A stretch of DNA of 64,000 bases from JACCYJ01 sp038198775 (GTDB lineage Bacteria; Actinomycetota; Actinomycetes; Propionibacteriales; Nocardioidaceae). The notes beneath the pieces were generated by a model. That model was not told the origin of the DNA. It ran no database searches and saw only the letters and a program-made list of their open reading frames with translations. Below are positions 26,749 to 37,765 of this stretch, one piece after another; the stretch's first letter is position 1; each line of letters opens with the position of its first letter. The stretch is from assembly GCA_038198775.1 (NCBI GenBank), contig JBBPZV010000017.1:1-64000 (forward strand). The letters are read 5' to 3'. The position numbers were made by a program, and so were the translations under genes.

Positions 26749-27372
26749 CTACGAGCCGCGCGGCGGGGTCGCGTGCTGGCGCACCCAGGTGTGCATGGCG
26801 ATGGCGGCGGCCGCCCCGGCGTTGATCGAGCGGGTCGAGCCGTACTGCGCGATCGACAGCGTGGCCGCGCACGCCGCCCGGGCGGCCGGCGAAAGCCCCG
26901 GCCCCTCCTGGCCGAAGACCAACAAGCACCGGCGGGGCAGCCGGGCGGCCTCGATCGGGTCGGAGCCGGGCAGGTTGTCGATCCCGATCAGGACCAACCG
27001 GCGTGGCCGTGCCCACGCCGCAAGCTCGGCGACACCTTCGTGATGTCGAACGTGCTGGTAGCGGTCGGTCACCATCGCCCCCCGCCGGTTCCATCGCCGC
27101 CGGCCGACGATGTGCACCTCCAAGGCCAGGAACGCGTTCGCGGTCCGGACCACCGATCCGATGTTGAGGTCGTGGTGCCAGTTCTCGATCGCCACGTGGA
27201 ACGGGTGGCGGCGCTGGTCCAGGTCAGCGACGATCGCGGCCGTCCGCCAGTAGCGGTACCGATCGGCGACGTTGCGGTCGTCGCCGTCGCGCAGGAGGTC
27301 GGGGTCGAAGTGGTCTGCGGTGGGCCAGGCCCCCTGCCACGGGCCCACGCCGACCTCGTGTGCCGCACTCAT
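26749..27372 (-). CDS. SpoU/TrmH-family RNA 2'-O-methyltransferase
   Basis: A 207-residue SPOUT-fold methyltransferase from ATG 27372. All three family motifs are present: NIGSVVRTANAF, LLVFGQEGPGLSPAA and the knot-forming SIAQYGSTRSINAGAAAAIA. It methylates the ribose of an RNA position (rRNA or tRNA), using S-adenosylmethionine bound in the trefoil knot. The exact target is not predictable. It ends 10 bp before the flavin reductase start, so they may be co-transcribed, and it is divergent from the DedA gene (37 bp). Confidence 0.88.
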   Translation of the reverse strand: MSAAHEVGVGPWQGAWPTADHFDPDLLRDGDDRNVADRYRYWRTAAIVADLDQRRHPFHVAIENWHHDLNIGSVVRTANAFLALEVHIVGRRRWNRRGAMVTDRYQHVRHHEGVAELAAWARPRRLVLIGIDNLPGSDPIEAARLPRRCLLVFGQEGPGLSPAARAACAATLSIAQYGSTRSINAGAAAAIAMHTWVRQHATPPRGS

Positions 27373-27409
27373 CCCCGGAGCGTAGACACCTCGCGGGTAG
27401 TCTCGGGCC

Positions 27410-28111
27410 GTGCTCGCGCGCTCCGCCGTCCTCGCCTCCGGGCTCCTTCCCGGCTGGCTCGACCCCAACCAGCTGCTCACCTCGGCCGGCAGCTGGGCGC
27501 TGTGGGTCACCTTTGGGATCCTGTTCGCCGAGTGCGGCCTGCTGCTGGGGTTCTTCCTTCCCGGTGACACGCTGCTGTTCAGCGTGGGGTTGTTCGTGTC
27601 GCAGGGTGTGATCGACCACTCGATCTGGTTGGTGTGTGTGGTGCTGACGTTCGGAGCCGTGCTCGGCAACGTGGTCGGCTACGAGATCGGCCGCCGGGTC
27701 GGACCGGTGATCTTGGAACGCGAGGACCGCCGGTTGCTGCGACCCGAGCACGTCGCCCGCACCCGCGACTTCTTCGAGCGGTACGGCGCGCCGGCGATCG
27801 TGCTGGCGCGCTTCGTGCCGATCGTGCGGACGATCATCACCGTCACCGCCGGCGTGGCGGAGATGGGACGGCGCCGGTACCTGCTCTACAGCACGGCCGG
27901 CGGGGTGATCTGGGTCTTCGGGGTGGGGCTGCTCGGCTACTTCCTCGGCACGATCCCGTTCGTGCGCGACCACATCCAGCCGCACCTGGAGCTGCTGCTG
28001 CTCGGGGCCGTGGTCATCTCGGTCCTCCCGGTGGCGATGCACCTGCTCCGGGAGCGCAGGTCCTCGTCGCGGCAGCTGCAGGCCGACCCGGTCGGCGTCG
28101 AAGACGACTGA
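27410..28111 (+). CDS. DedA/SNARE-associated family membrane protein
   Basis: A 233-residue inner-membrane protein. It contains the DedA core: ECGLLLGFFLPGDTLLF, GAVLGNVVGYEIGRRVGP, FFERYGAPAIVLARFVPIVR and TVTAGVAEMGRRRYLLYSTA. The conserved acidic residue (E in FAECG) and the arginine in ARFVPIVR match the residues essential in characterised DedA proteins, which are proposed lipid-carrier flippases or proton-coupled transporters. GTG 27410 is the start. It converges on pyrE with a 9-bp gap. Confidence 0.9.
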   Translation: MLARSAVLASGLLPGWLDPNQLLTSAGSWALWVTFGILFAECGLLLGFFLPGDTLLFSVGLFVSQGVIDHSIWLVCVVLTFGAVLGNVVGYEIGRRVGPVILEREDRRLLRPEHVARTRDFFERYGAPAIVLARFVPIVRTIITVTAGVAEMGRRRYLLYSTAGGVIWVFGVGLLGYFLGTIPFVRDHIQPHLELLLLGAVVISVLPVAMHLLRERRSSSRQLQADPVGVEDD

Positions 28112-28120
28112 TTCAGCGGC

Positions 28121-28663
28121 TCAGGCCAGGCCCAGGTCGGCGACGCCGTAGGCGGCGAGATAGCGCAGTCCCGCCTTCTCGACCCGTTCTCGTGCTCCGG
28201 TGTCTCGGTCCACGACGACCGCCACGGCGAGTACGTCGGCCCCCGCCTGCCGCAGCACATCGACGGCGCTCAGCACGGAGGCACCGGTCGTGGAGGTGTC
28301 CTCGACGGCGACTACCCGGCGTCCGGTAACCTCCGGCCCCTCGATCCGCCGCTGCAGCCCGTGCGCCTTGTCCGCCTTGCGCACCACGAAGGCGTCCAAC
28401 AGCCACCCGCTCATCGCAGCGGCATGCAGCATCGCTGCCGCAACCGGGTCCGCGCCCAGCGTCAGCCCGCCGACAGCTTCGGGGTGCAGGTCGGCGACCA
28501 GCTCCAGCATGACCTTGCCGACGAGCGGCGCCGCAACCGCGCTGAGCGTGACGCGTCGCAGGTCGACGTAGTAGTCGGCTTTCAGGCCCGAGGACAGCGT
28601 GACCTGCTCGTGGACGAGGGCAAGGTCACCGATGTGCTTCCGCAGCAGGTCCCGGTCGCTCAC
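28121..28663 (-). CDS. pyrE: Orotate phosphoribosyltransferase
   Basis: Adds PRPP to orotate in de novo pyrimidine synthesis. 180 residues from GTG 28663, normal length. The PRPP-binding loop is RRVVAVEDTSTTGASVL. SSGLKADYYVDLRRVTL at the N-terminus is the orotate-binding strand, and AFVVRKADKAHGLQRRIEG is the flexible loop with catalytic lysines. A membrane protein gene ends upstream with a 7-bp gap. Other pyrimidine genes are not in the window, which is usual for actinobacteria. Confidence 0.95.
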   Translation of the reverse strand: MSDRDLLRKHIGDLALVHEQVTLSSGLKADYYVDLRRVTLSAVAAPLVGKVMLELVADLHPEAVGGLTLGADPVAAAMLHAAAMSGWLLDAFVVRKADKAHGLQRRIEGPEVTGRRVVAVEDTSTTGASVLSAVDVLRQAGADVLAVAVVVDRDTGARERVEKAGLRYLAAYGVADLGLA

Positions 28664-28670
28664 CTGGGAG

Positions 28671-29801
28671 TCAGTACGGCCGGGGCGCGGAGTCTGCGGC
28701 GTAGCCGCGCGCGTCGAACCAGGCGCCTGCCCCGCCGGCGAAGCACAGCACGATGACCGCGGCCCCGGCGAGCAGCCACAGCAGGGCGAGGAACCCGCCG
28801 CCCAGGACGAACACCAGGCCCAGCAGGGCCGTGACCGCCGACAAGACGACGACCACGATGCGGGCCCAGTTGCGGCCGCGCAGCATCAGGACCGCCGCGA
28901 CGACCGCGACCAGGCAGATGAGCGCCGCCAGCACCGCCCCTACGTAGATTCCGCTGGACACGTTGTCGAGGTCGGAGGCGGTCAGGTTCAAGGAGTCGAA
29001 CTGCGGGTCGGTGAGCAGCCGGCGCTCGATCTGGTCCCGGCTGGCGGCCCAGACCAGCCCGATGACGACCCAACCGACCCCGGTGATCGCCGCCATCACG
29101 ATCGTGGTGACCCCGGCGGCGGTCACCGTACCCGGGCGACTCCTGGGCACCACCGGTCCGCCGTGGCCGCCGTACTGCGGGGAGCCGTACTGCGGTGGCG
29201 GCGGTGGCCCAGGCGAGGCCGGGTAGGAGGGTCCGGGGTACTGCGGATAGGACTGGGCGGGCGGCTGGCCCTCGGGCTCGGTTGGCGGCGTCGACATCGC
29301 GGAGGGGCGCTCCTTCGGGATCTGGCTCGCGGGCACGCGTGGCGGCGGGGGCGGGATCGGTCCCGCACCTGGTCGCGCCCGCTCCGATGGTGTCAGAAAC
29401 CAGGCGGCCGCGTGAGCGTCCCAGAGCAGGACCCCGCACAGGATCGACGCGGCGATCAGCGGGATGTCGGCGATGCCGACGACGAGCGACGCGACCGCGG
29501 TGACCGGCGTCACGGCGGTCAACGCGACCCGGGCACCGGCGTGGCGGCGGGCGGTGTAGACCGCGAGCACGATCGTCGCCACGCACCCAGCCGCTGCCGC
29601 CATCAGCAACAGGCGCAGCACCCCCAGCACGGAGTCAACCGAGACCCCGGAGGGGGACAGAACCGGCTCCAGGTCGGCTCGCAACGTGGCGGGCACCCAC
29701 TGCGACAGCAGCGAAAAAACGCTGCCGAGCACTATCGCGGCGCCGATGCCGGCAAGCACGCAGGCCCGCGTCACCGAACGTGGACGCGGATCGGCGGTCA
29801 T
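28671..29801 (-). CDS. Tandem two-domain membrane protein with proline-rich linker
   Basis: 376 residues. It has two similar halves, each with four hydrophobic helices that end in a W-F pair (LLWDAHAAAWFL near residue 135 and GGAGAWFDARGY near 365). They are separated by a proline/tyrosine-rich linker (about 145-220: PPPPPRVPAS, SYPQYPGPSYPA, PPPPPQYGSP). The second half begins after a possible internal start at ATG 29296 with GGAGCG upstream, so the gene may be a fusion of two neighbouring paralogues, or the downstream half may also be translated alone. Function is unknown. Confidence 0.7.
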   Translation of the reverse strand: MTADPRPRSVTRACVLAGIGAAIVLGSVFSLLSQWVPATLRADLEPVLSPSGVSVDSVLGVLRLLLMAAAAGCVATIVLAVYTARRHAGARVALTAVTPVTAVASLVVGIADIPLIAASILCGVLLWDAHAAAWFLTPSERARPGAGPIPPPPPRVPASQIPKERPSAMSTPPTEPEGQPPAQSYPQYPGPSYPASPGPPPPPQYGSPQYGGHGGPVVPRSRPGTVTAAGVTTIVMAAITGVGWVVIGLVWAASRDQIERRLLTDPQFDSLNLTASDLDNVSSGIYVGAVLAALICLVAVVAAVLMLRGRNWARIVVVVLSAVTALLGLVFVLGGGFLALLWLLAGAAVIVLCFAGGAGAWFDARGYAADSAPRPY

Positions 29802-29821
29802 GCCTCATCCCACCACGGGTC

Positions 29822-32416
29822 TCACTCCCGGGTACGCACGCTCAGCTCGTCGGCCTGCTCGGCACGGTCCACGACCACCGTGTCGCCGTCGCGCACGTCA
29901 CCGGCAAGCAGCGACCGCGCCAGCGGGTCGCCGATCGCCGACTGGACCAGCCGACGCAACGGCCGCGCCCCGTACGCCGGGTCATAGCCGGTGATCGACA
30001 GCCACTCCCGCGCCGGGTCGCTGACCTCCAGCGTGATCCGCCGGACGGCCAACCGCCGGGCCAGCGCCTGCACCTGCAGGTCGACGATGCGGGCGAGGTC
30101 CTCGGTCGTCAGCGCGTCGAACAGCACGATCTCGTCCAGCCGGTTGAGGAACTCCGGCTTGAACGACGCGCGTACTACTCCCATCACCGCGTCGCGCTTG
30201 TGCTCGTCGTCCAGGTTCGGATCGGCCAGCAGGTGCGAGCCGAGGTTGGAGGTGAGGATCAGCAGGGTGTTGCGGAAGTCGACGGTGCGCCCCTGCCCGT
30301 CGGTCAGCCGCCCGTCGTCGAGCACCTGCAACCAGATGTCGAACACCTCCGGGTGCGCCTTCTCGACCTCGTCCAGCAGCACGACGGAGTACGGCCGCCG
30401 GCGTACGGCCTCGGTCAGCTGACCGCCCTCGTCGTAGCCGACGTAGCCGGGAGGCGCGCCGACCAGCCTGGCCACCGAGTGCTTCTCGGAGTACTCGCTC
30501 ATGTCGATGCGGACCATGGCCCGCTCGTCGTCGAAGAGGAAGTCCGCGAGCGCCTTGGCCAGCTCGGTCTTGCCGACCCCGGTCGGGCCGAGGAAGAGGA
30601 AGGACCCGGTGGGCCGGTCCGGGTCGGAGATCCCGGCCCGCGCCCGGCGTACGGCGTCGGACACCGCGACCACGGCCTTGCCCTGGCCGATGATCCGGCG
30701 GCCGAGCTCGTCCTCCATCCGCAGCAGCTTGCCGGTCTCGCCCTCGAGCAGCCGGCCGGTGGGGATGCCGGTCCAGGCCGCGACCACCTCCGCCACCTCG
30801 TCGGCCCCCACCTCCTCGCGGACCATCAGGTCGGCGGTGTCGACGTCCTCGGCGGCGGCGGTGGCGTCCGCCAGCTCCTTCTCCAGCGCGGGGATGTCGT
30901 TGTACAGCAGCTTGCTGGCGGTTTCGAGGTTGCCCTCGCGCTGTGCCCGCTCCGCGGTGCTGCGCAGCTCGTCGACGCGCTCCTTGATCTCACCGACTCT
31001 GTTGAGGCTCTGCTTCTCGCGTTCCCAGCGGGCCTCCAGGCCGCGCAGCTGTTCCTCGGCGTCGGCCATCTCCGCCTGCAGCCGGGCCAGCCGCTCCTGG
31101 CTGGCCTCGTCGGTCTCGGTGGACAGGTGCAGCTCCTCCATCTTCATCCGGTCCACCGCGCGCCGCAGCTCGTCGATCTCGATCGGGCTCGAGTCGATCT
31201 CCATCCGCAGCCGGCTGCTGGCCTCGTCGACCAGGTCGATTGCCTTGTCGGGCAGCTGCCGGCCGGTGATGTAGCGGTCGGACAGGGTAGCGGCCGCAAC
31301 CAGCGCGGAGTCGGCGATCGCCACCTTGTGGTGCGCCTCGTACCGCTCCTTGAGGCCGCGCAGAATCGCGATGGTGTCCTCGACGCTTGGCTCGCCGACG
31401 AAGACCTGCTGGAACCGGCGTTCCAGCGCCGGGTCCTTCTCGATGCGCTCGCGGTACTCGTCGAGCGTGGTCGCGCCGATCATGCGCATCTCGCCGCGCG
31501 CGAGCATCGGCTTCAGCATGTTGCCGGCATCCATGGCGCCCTCGCCGGACGCGCCGGCGCCGGCGACGGTGTGCAGTTCGTCGATGAACGTGATCACCTG
31601 GCCGCCGGAGTCCTTGATCTCGGCGAGCACGGCCTTGAGGCGCTCCTCGAACTCGCCGCGGTACTTCGCGCCGGCCACCATGGCGGCCAGGTCGAGGGAG
31701 ATCAGCCGTCTGCCGCGCAGCGACTCGGGGACGTCACCGGCCACGATGCGCTGCGCCAGGCCCTCGACGACAGCGGTCTTGCCGACGCCGGGGTCGCCGA
31801 TGAGCACGGGGTTGTTCTTGGTGCGGCGGCTGAGCACCTGGATGACCCGCCGGATCTCGGAGTCGCGGCCGATGACCGGGTCCAGCGACCCCTCCTGCGC
31901 CCGCGCGGTCAGGTCGATGCCGTACTTCTCCAGCGCCTGGTACGTGCCCTCGGGGTCCGGGGTGGTGACGCGGGCGGAGCCGCGGACGTTCGCGAAGGCC
32001 GCTCGGAGCCCGTCGGCGTCGACACCGAACTGGTGCAGGATCCGACGGGCGGCGCTGTCGACCGTGGCCAAGCCGACCATCAGGTGCTCGGTCGAGACGT
32101 ACTCGTCGCCGAGCTCCTCGGCGAGGTCCGCGGACCGCTGCAACACCTCGTACAGCGGGCGAGACAGTGAAGGCGCTGCCACGCTGCTTCCGGCGGCTGC
32201 CGGAAGCTTCGCGGTCTCCTCGCCCACCGCCTTGGCCACGGCGTCCGCGGCGACACCGACCGCCTGCAGCAAGGCGGGTCCCATGCCGTCGGGCTGCCCG
32301 AGCAGCGCACCGAGCAGGTGCACCGGTTCGGTGTTCGGGTTGCCGGCGGCGGCGGCCTCGCGTACCGCCGTCGAGAGACCCTCCTGGCTGCGGGTCGTCA
32401 TCCGCGCTGCGTCCAT
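29822..32416 (-). CDS. clpB: ATP-dependent disaggregase ClpB
   Basis: A 864-residue Hsp100 chaperone that works with DnaK to re-solubilise aggregates. Domains in order: Clp-N (residues 1-150), AAA1 with Walker A GDPGVGKT and LISLDLAAMVAGAKYRGEFE, a coiled-coil middle domain (about 400-530, LQAEMADAEEQLRGLEARWE) and AAA2 with GPTGVGKTELAKALADFLF. ATG 32416 has GGAGGAG upstream. A HAIR operator lies about 58 bp before the start, so HspR repression is likely. The Clp-N domain here reads MTTRSQEGLSTAVREAAAAG. Confidence 0.96.
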   Translation of the reverse strand: MDAARMTTRSQEGLSTAVREAAAAGNPNTEPVHLLGALLGQPDGMGPALLQAVGVAADAVAKAVGEETAKLPAAAGSSVAAPSLSRPLYEVLQRSADLAEELGDEYVSTEHLMVGLATVDSAARRILHQFGVDADGLRAAFANVRGSARVTTPDPEGTYQALEKYGIDLTARAQEGSLDPVIGRDSEIRRVIQVLSRRTKNNPVLIGDPGVGKTAVVEGLAQRIVAGDVPESLRGRRLISLDLAAMVAGAKYRGEFEERLKAVLAEIKDSGGQVITFIDELHTVAGAGASGEGAMDAGNMLKPMLARGEMRMIGATTLDEYRERIEKDPALERRFQQVFVGEPSVEDTIAILRGLKERYEAHHKVAIADSALVAAATLSDRYITGRQLPDKAIDLVDEASSRLRMEIDSSPIEIDELRRAVDRMKMEELHLSTETDEASQERLARLQAEMADAEEQLRGLEARWEREKQSLNRVGEIKERVDELRSTAERAQREGNLETASKLLYNDIPALEKELADATAAAEDVDTADLMVREEVGADEVAEVVAAWTGIPTGRLLEGETGKLLRMEDELGRRIIGQGKAVVAVSDAVRRARAGISDPDRPTGSFLFLGPTGVGKTELAKALADFLFDDERAMVRIDMSEYSEKHSVARLVGAPPGYVGYDEGGQLTEAVRRRPYSVVLLDEVEKAHPEVFDIWLQVLDDGRLTDGQGRTVDFRNTLLILTSNLGSHLLADPNLDDEHKRDAVMGVVRASFKPEFLNRLDEIVLFDALTTEDLARIVDLQVQALARRLAVRRITLEVSDPAREWLSITGYDPAYGARPLRRLVQSAIGDPLARSLLAGDVRDGDTVVVDRAEQADELSVRTRE

Positions 32417-32473
32417 GCTGGGAAGTCTCCTCCTTCGGGTCGGCCACACGTCAACGGTGCCAACGTCCTCGAA

Positions 32474-32494
32474 GTTGAGCCAATTCCGCTCAAC
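32474..32494. promoter_or_regulatory. HAIR element (HspR operator) upstream of clpB
   Basis: GTTGAGC-N7-GCTCAAC, a perfect 7-bp inverted repeat with the N7 spacing of the HspR-associated inverted repeat (consensus CTTGAGT-N7-ACTCAAG). It is 58 bp from the clpB start. The hspR gene itself is 0.5 kb away. Confidence 0.85.
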
Positions 32495-32514
32495 TCAGCC
32501 TCGCGCGACCCCGG

Positions 32515-32922
32515 TCAGCGCAGGCGCGCGACCTGGACCGAGCAGGTCGGCGCGGTGCCAACGGGCGCCCGCAATCCCTTGATCACGAACGCCTTGGTGG
32601 CGCCGGGCTGGACCGGACGGAAGGTGCGCTGCTTGCCCTCCGCGCTCGACATCGCGGCGCCGGCGATGACCACCTTGACCGTGTACGCGGCCGGTCGATG
32701 GGCGGAGTTGGTGATCGTTCCCGAGGCTCTCCATCGGCCGTCGCGGCGGCGCAGGCACCCGAAGTTGCTGAGGTCGGCTGCGGCGTCCACCCGCCGAGGC
32801 GGCGCGACCTGCTGCGCCGAAGGCGTCGGTGTGACGGCCGGCGCCACATCGGCCGCCGGGGCAGCGCAGCCGCTGGTCGCGGCGGCAACGCTCAGCACGA
32901 CGAGCTGGGCCCAGCGCCTCAT
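32515..32922 (-). CDS. Putative lipoprotein with FxLYD-like domain
   Basis: A 135-residue exported protein. The N-terminus MRRWAQLVVLSVAAATSGCA has a basic start, a hydrophobic core and a Cys at residue 19 that could be lipidated, though the lipobox (TSGC) is weak. After a proline/alanine-rich spacer the mature part (GRWRASGTITNSAHRPAAYT, then VKVVIAG and a TFRPVQPGATKAFVIK stretch) resembles the FxLYD/immunoglobulin-like fold used by actinobacterial surface proteins. Function unknown. It lies between hspR and clpB on the same strand. Confidence 0.65.
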   Translation of the reverse strand: MRRWAQLVVLSVAAATSGCAAPAADVAPAVTPTPSAQQVAPPRRVDAAADLSNFGCLRRRDGRWRASGTITNSAHRPAAYTVKVVIAGAAMSSAEGKQRTFRPVQPGATKAFVIKGLRAPVGTAPTCSVQVARLR

Positions 32923-32952
32923 CGGCCCATGACACCACGTCAGGGCACCCGG

Positions 32953-33345
32953 TCAGCGCCTTCGCCACACCATCAGCTGTGAACCCACCGCGACCGGCAC
33001 CGGCAGGTTGGGCGTGGTGGCCAGCGCCTCGTGCGCGGTTTCGAGCTCCGCCTGCAGCTCCCGGACCCGCTCCTGAAGGGCGCGCACCCGGTCCTCCAGC
33101 TCGAGGACCCGGCGTACGCCTTCGAGGCCCAGGCCCTGCGCCGTGAGCCGGACCACCTCGCGCAGCCGTTCGACGTCATGGCGCGAGTACCGGCGGCCGC
33201 CTCCCCCCGCGCGGCCGGGACTGACCAGCCCGAGCCGGTCGTACGCGCGCAGCGTCTGAGGATGGAGCCCGGTCAGCTCCGCGGCGACGCTGATGACGTA
33301 GACCGGTGTCTTGGCGCCAGGTGGTCCCAGCGGGGGCGCCGCCAC
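32953..33345 (-). CDS. hspR: Heat-shock repressor HspR
   Basis: A MerR-family repressor of 130 residues that binds HAIR sites, with DnaK as co-repressor in Streptomyces. The DNA-binding domain is PVYVISVAAELTGLHPQTLR followed by AYDRLGLVSPGR and GGGRRYSRHDVERLR. A coiled coil follows (LELEDRVRALQERVRELQAE). It is the last gene of the dnaK operon, 1 bp after the dnaJ stop, so the repressor autoregulates through the HAIR upstream of dnaK. An actinobacterial arrangement. Confidence 0.94.
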   Translation of the reverse strand: MAAPPLGPPGAKTPVYVISVAAELTGLHPQTLRAYDRLGLVSPGRAGGGGRRYSRHDVERLREVVRLTAQGLGLEGVRRVLELEDRVRALQERVRELQAELETAHEALATTPNLPVPVAVGSQLMVWRRR

Positions 33346-33346
33346 G

Positions 33347-34468
33347 TCACACCGCTGCCGAGAACAGCCGGGCGCGCGGGTCGTCGTCGCCGCGAGCGGT
33401 GCGGTACGCCTCCAGCGCCGACTCGGCTTCCTTGCTCAGCCGCGAGGGCACGGCGATCTCGACGGTGACCAGCAGGTCGCCCCGGATGCCGTCCTTGCGC
33501 GGGGAGCCCTTGCCGCGCACCCGGAAGGTGCGCCCGTTCGGAGTACCCGGGGGGATCTTCAGCCGGACCGGAGTGCCGTCGAGCGTCGGGACGGTGATCT
33601 CGGCTCCCAGCGCCGCCTCGTCGATCGTCACCGGGACGGTCAACGTCAGGTTGTCTCCGCGGCGACCGAACAGCGCGTGGGGGTCGACGTGCACCGTCAC
33701 CAGCAGGTCGCCGGCCGGTCCGCCACGCTCCCCGGAAGCACCCTTCCCGCGAAGCCGGATCCGCTGACCGTCCTTGACCCCTGCCGGGATGCGAACCTGC
33801 ATCGTCCGGCTGGAGGTGGCCCGACCCGAGCCGAGGCACACCGGGCAGGGGTCGTCGACGACGAGCCCCCGGCCTCGACACTGCGTGCAGGGCTCGGTGA
33901 GCGCGAAGACCCCACCGGACGTGCTGGTCTGCATCCCGCTGCCCTCGCAGTTCGGGCACACCCGAGGCACCGTGCCCGCCCGCGCACCGGTGCCGTGACA
34001 AGACGAGCAGGCCGAGTCGCTGGTCATCCGCAACGGCACCGTCACGCCGGCGACCGCCTGCGCGAAGCTGATGCTCGCCTCGGTCTCCACGTCGGCGCCG
34101 CGCCGCGGCTGCGCGGTGGTACGCGTCCGCTGCCCACCGCCGAACATGCCCCCCAACAGGTCGGAGATGTCGAAGCCGCCGGCCCCCCCGCCTCCGGGGA
34201 AGCGGAAGCCGCCCCCCGGCGGGAACGCGCCGCCGAACAGCGAACGCTGCTCGTCGTACTCCTTGCGCTTGTCGGGCGAGGACAGCACGGCGTACGCCTC
34301 GGAAATCGACTTGAAACGCTCCTCCGCCTGCTTGTCACCGGGCCGTGAGTCGGGATGGTTCGCCCGGGCAAGCTTGCGGTAGGCCTTCTTGATGTCGTCG
34401 GCGGAGGCGTCCTTGCCCACCCCCAAGACCTGGTAGAAGTCCTTGGTGGCCCAGTCACTGCTGGCCAT
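33347..34468 (-). CDS. dnaJ: Chaperone DnaJ
   Basis: A type I J-protein of 373 residues. Its J domain includes DFYQVLGVGKDASADDIKKA and the catalytic HPD in ARANHPDSRPGD. Next comes a glycine/phenylalanine-rich region (GGAFPPGGGFRFPGGGGAGG), then four zinc-finger repeats CSSCHGTG, CPNCEGSG, CTQCRGRG and CPVCLGSG, and two beta-barrel substrate domains. It stimulates DnaK ATP hydrolysis. It lies between grpE and hspR in the operon; the grpE stop is 30 bp away. Confidence 0.96.
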   Translation of the reverse strand: MASSDWATKDFYQVLGVGKDASADDIKKAYRKLARANHPDSRPGDKQAEERFKSISEAYAVLSSPDKRKEYDEQRSLFGGAFPPGGGFRFPGGGGAGGFDISDLLGGMFGGGQRTRTTAQPRRGADVETEASISFAQAVAGVTVPLRMTSDSACSSCHGTGARAGTVPRVCPNCEGSGMQTSTSGGVFALTEPCTQCRGRGLVVDDPCPVCLGSGRATSSRTMQVRIPAGVKDGQRIRLRGKGASGERGGPAGDLLVTVHVDPHALFGRRGDNLTLTVPVTIDEAALGAEITVPTLDGTPVRLKIPPGTPNGRTFRVRGKGSPRKDGIRGDLLVTVEIAVPSRLSKEAESALEAYRTARGDDDPRARLFSAAV

Positions 34469-34498
34469 GCACGCACCTCCTCCGCCGGTGGGTGGTGC

Positions 34499-35100
34499 TC
34501 ACCCGGTCTCGTCTCGAGCCGGGTCTGTGGGCGCCGGCTCGGCCGTCGCAGCGTCAGCGGGCTCGGTCGACGGCGACGGCTCGCTGACCGTGACCCGCGC
34601 CGGGCGGACGACGCGGTCGCCCACCCGATAGCCCGGTTGCAAGATGGCCGTGGCGGTCGGCTCGTCGACGTCGTCTGAATAGTCGTGCAGCAGAGCCTCG
34701 TGTACCCGGGGGTCGAACCGCTCCCCCGGGCTCCCGAAGCGTTCCAGCCCCAACGCGTTGACGATCCGCTCGAGGGAGTCCGCCACCGCCTTGAACCCGC
34801 CCTCCAGCTCGCCGTGCTCACGAGCCCGGTCGAGGTCATCGAGGACCGGCAGCAAGGCGGTCAATGCCACCGCGGTCGCGGTTTCCCGCACCATCTGCCG
34901 GTCCCGGTCGACGCGGCGCTTGTAGTTGACGTACTCCGCTTGCAGCCGCTGCAGGTCGGCGGTGCGCTCACCGAGCTGGGTCGTGAGCTGCTGCACCACG
35001 TCGTCGACCAGCGGCTCCGCCTGCTCTGCCGACGGCTGAGCCAGCGAGGCGTCGGGAGCCGCAACCTCCTGCGGTTCCCGAGCCTCGTCCGTGGCCTCGC

Positions 35101-35104
<4 letters not shown>
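34499..35104 (-). CDS. grpE: Nucleotide exchange factor GrpE
   Basis: 201 residues. The N-terminus is acidic and disordered; residues 45-100 form the long helix (LQRLQAEYVNYKRRVDRDRQ), followed by the beta-sandwich head with FDPRVHEALLHDYSDDVDEP and ILQPGYRVGDRVVRPARVTV. It removes ADP from DnaK. GTG 35104 overlaps the dnaK stop as GTGA. Confidence 0.94.
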
Positions 35105-36942
<1,838 letters not shown>

Positions 36943-37002
36943 TTCGTGCGTCCCTTCGTTTTCGAGAGCCCCGGCTTCCTGCTCAGCAGGCTCATCGCAT
37001 CA

Positions 37003-37023
37003 CTTGAGTCCGTACGGCTCAAC
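37003..37023. promoter_or_regulatory. HAIR element (HspR operator) upstream of dnaK
   Basis: CTTGAGT-N7-GCTCAAC, matching one half of the HAIR consensus exactly and the other with one change. It is 61 bp before the dnaK start. Together with the clpB site it defines an HspR regulon in this window. The minus-strand promoter probably overlaps it. Confidence 0.87.
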
Positions 37024-37063
37024 CTGGGGGCCTTGCTGGCTATTCCGGCCACCCGCGTCCGTC

Positions 37064-37765
37064 TCAAAGCCAGTGCGACAACGCGTACGGCAAAGCCGCC
37101 AGCGCGACGGCACCGGCCACGACCGCGTTGTCGATGACGCGCCACGGCGCCGGCTCGGCCCAGGTGCGCGCGGTCGCGGTGGCGAACCCGCGGGCGTCCA
37201 TGGCCACCGCCATCCGGGCCGAACCGCGAAGCGTCGCCACCAGCAGGCCGAAGGTGAGCGCAGCGGCGTGCCGGAACCGGGCGACCGGGGAGCGGCCGGG
37301 TCCCAGACCACGCACGCGGCGGGCCTGGTCGAGCTGCGCCCACTCCCCTGACAGCGCCTCGAACCGCTGCAGGCTCGCCGTCATGGCCGCGACCGGCCGC
37401 CCGGGCAGGTGCAGCCGCTGCGCCAGGTAGTCACCGAGCCGCTGCGGGTCGATCAGCGGGGCGACCAGGGCTCCCGGCAGCGCCAGCACCAGCACACGCA
37501 ACCCCGCTGTCGCCGAGAGCCGCGGGTCGTGTCCGGCCAGCAGCCAGGTCGAGAACGCCACCGACGCGGCACCGAGACCGGGGCCGAGCAGCCGCCACGC
37601 CCCGTCCCGGAGCCCGGGGACGAACACCACGCCGAGGCACACCACGACCCCGACCGTCACCACCGCGACCTGAAGGCTGCGGACGCCGGCCGAGCCGGCG
37701 ATCGCCAGCAGGCCCAAGCTCAGCAGCGCCAGGGGGTTGGCGCGCGCCAGCACCTTGGTCAGCAC
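37064..37765 (-). CDS. ykoC: ECF transporter transmembrane component EcfT (YkoC-like)
   Basis: A CbiQ/EcfT-type membrane protein of 233 residues from GTG 37765. Several hydrophobic helices (LLSLGLLAIAGSAGVRSLQ, VVTVGVVVCLGVVFVPGL) surround the coupling motif region FEALSGEWAQLDQARRVRGL, which holds the A-R-G coupling helix that docks on the ATPases. It is the third gene of an ECF cassette under the TPP riboswitch; the order S-A-T is that of ykoE-ykoD-ykoC. It overlaps the ATPase gene by 7 bp. Substrate role is inferred from the riboswitch. Confidence 0.85.
   Translation of the reverse strand: MLTKVLARANPLALLSLGLLAIAGSAGVRSLQVAVVTVGVVVCLGVVFVPGLRDGAWRLLGPGLGAASVAFSTWLLAGHDPRLSATAGLRVLVLALPGALVAPLIDPQRLGDYLAQRLHLPGRPVAAMTASLQRFEALSGEWAQLDQARRVRGLGPGRSPVARFRHAAALTFGLLVATLRGSARMAVAMDARGFATATARTWAEPAPWRVIDNAVVAGAVALAALPYALSHWL

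Noticed and set aside
29780..32170. A 796-codon open frame antisense to clpB
   Set aside because: Its product is low-complexity and H/L/V-rich, as expected when the opposite strand of a high-GC gene is read; clpB is unambiguous on the other strand.
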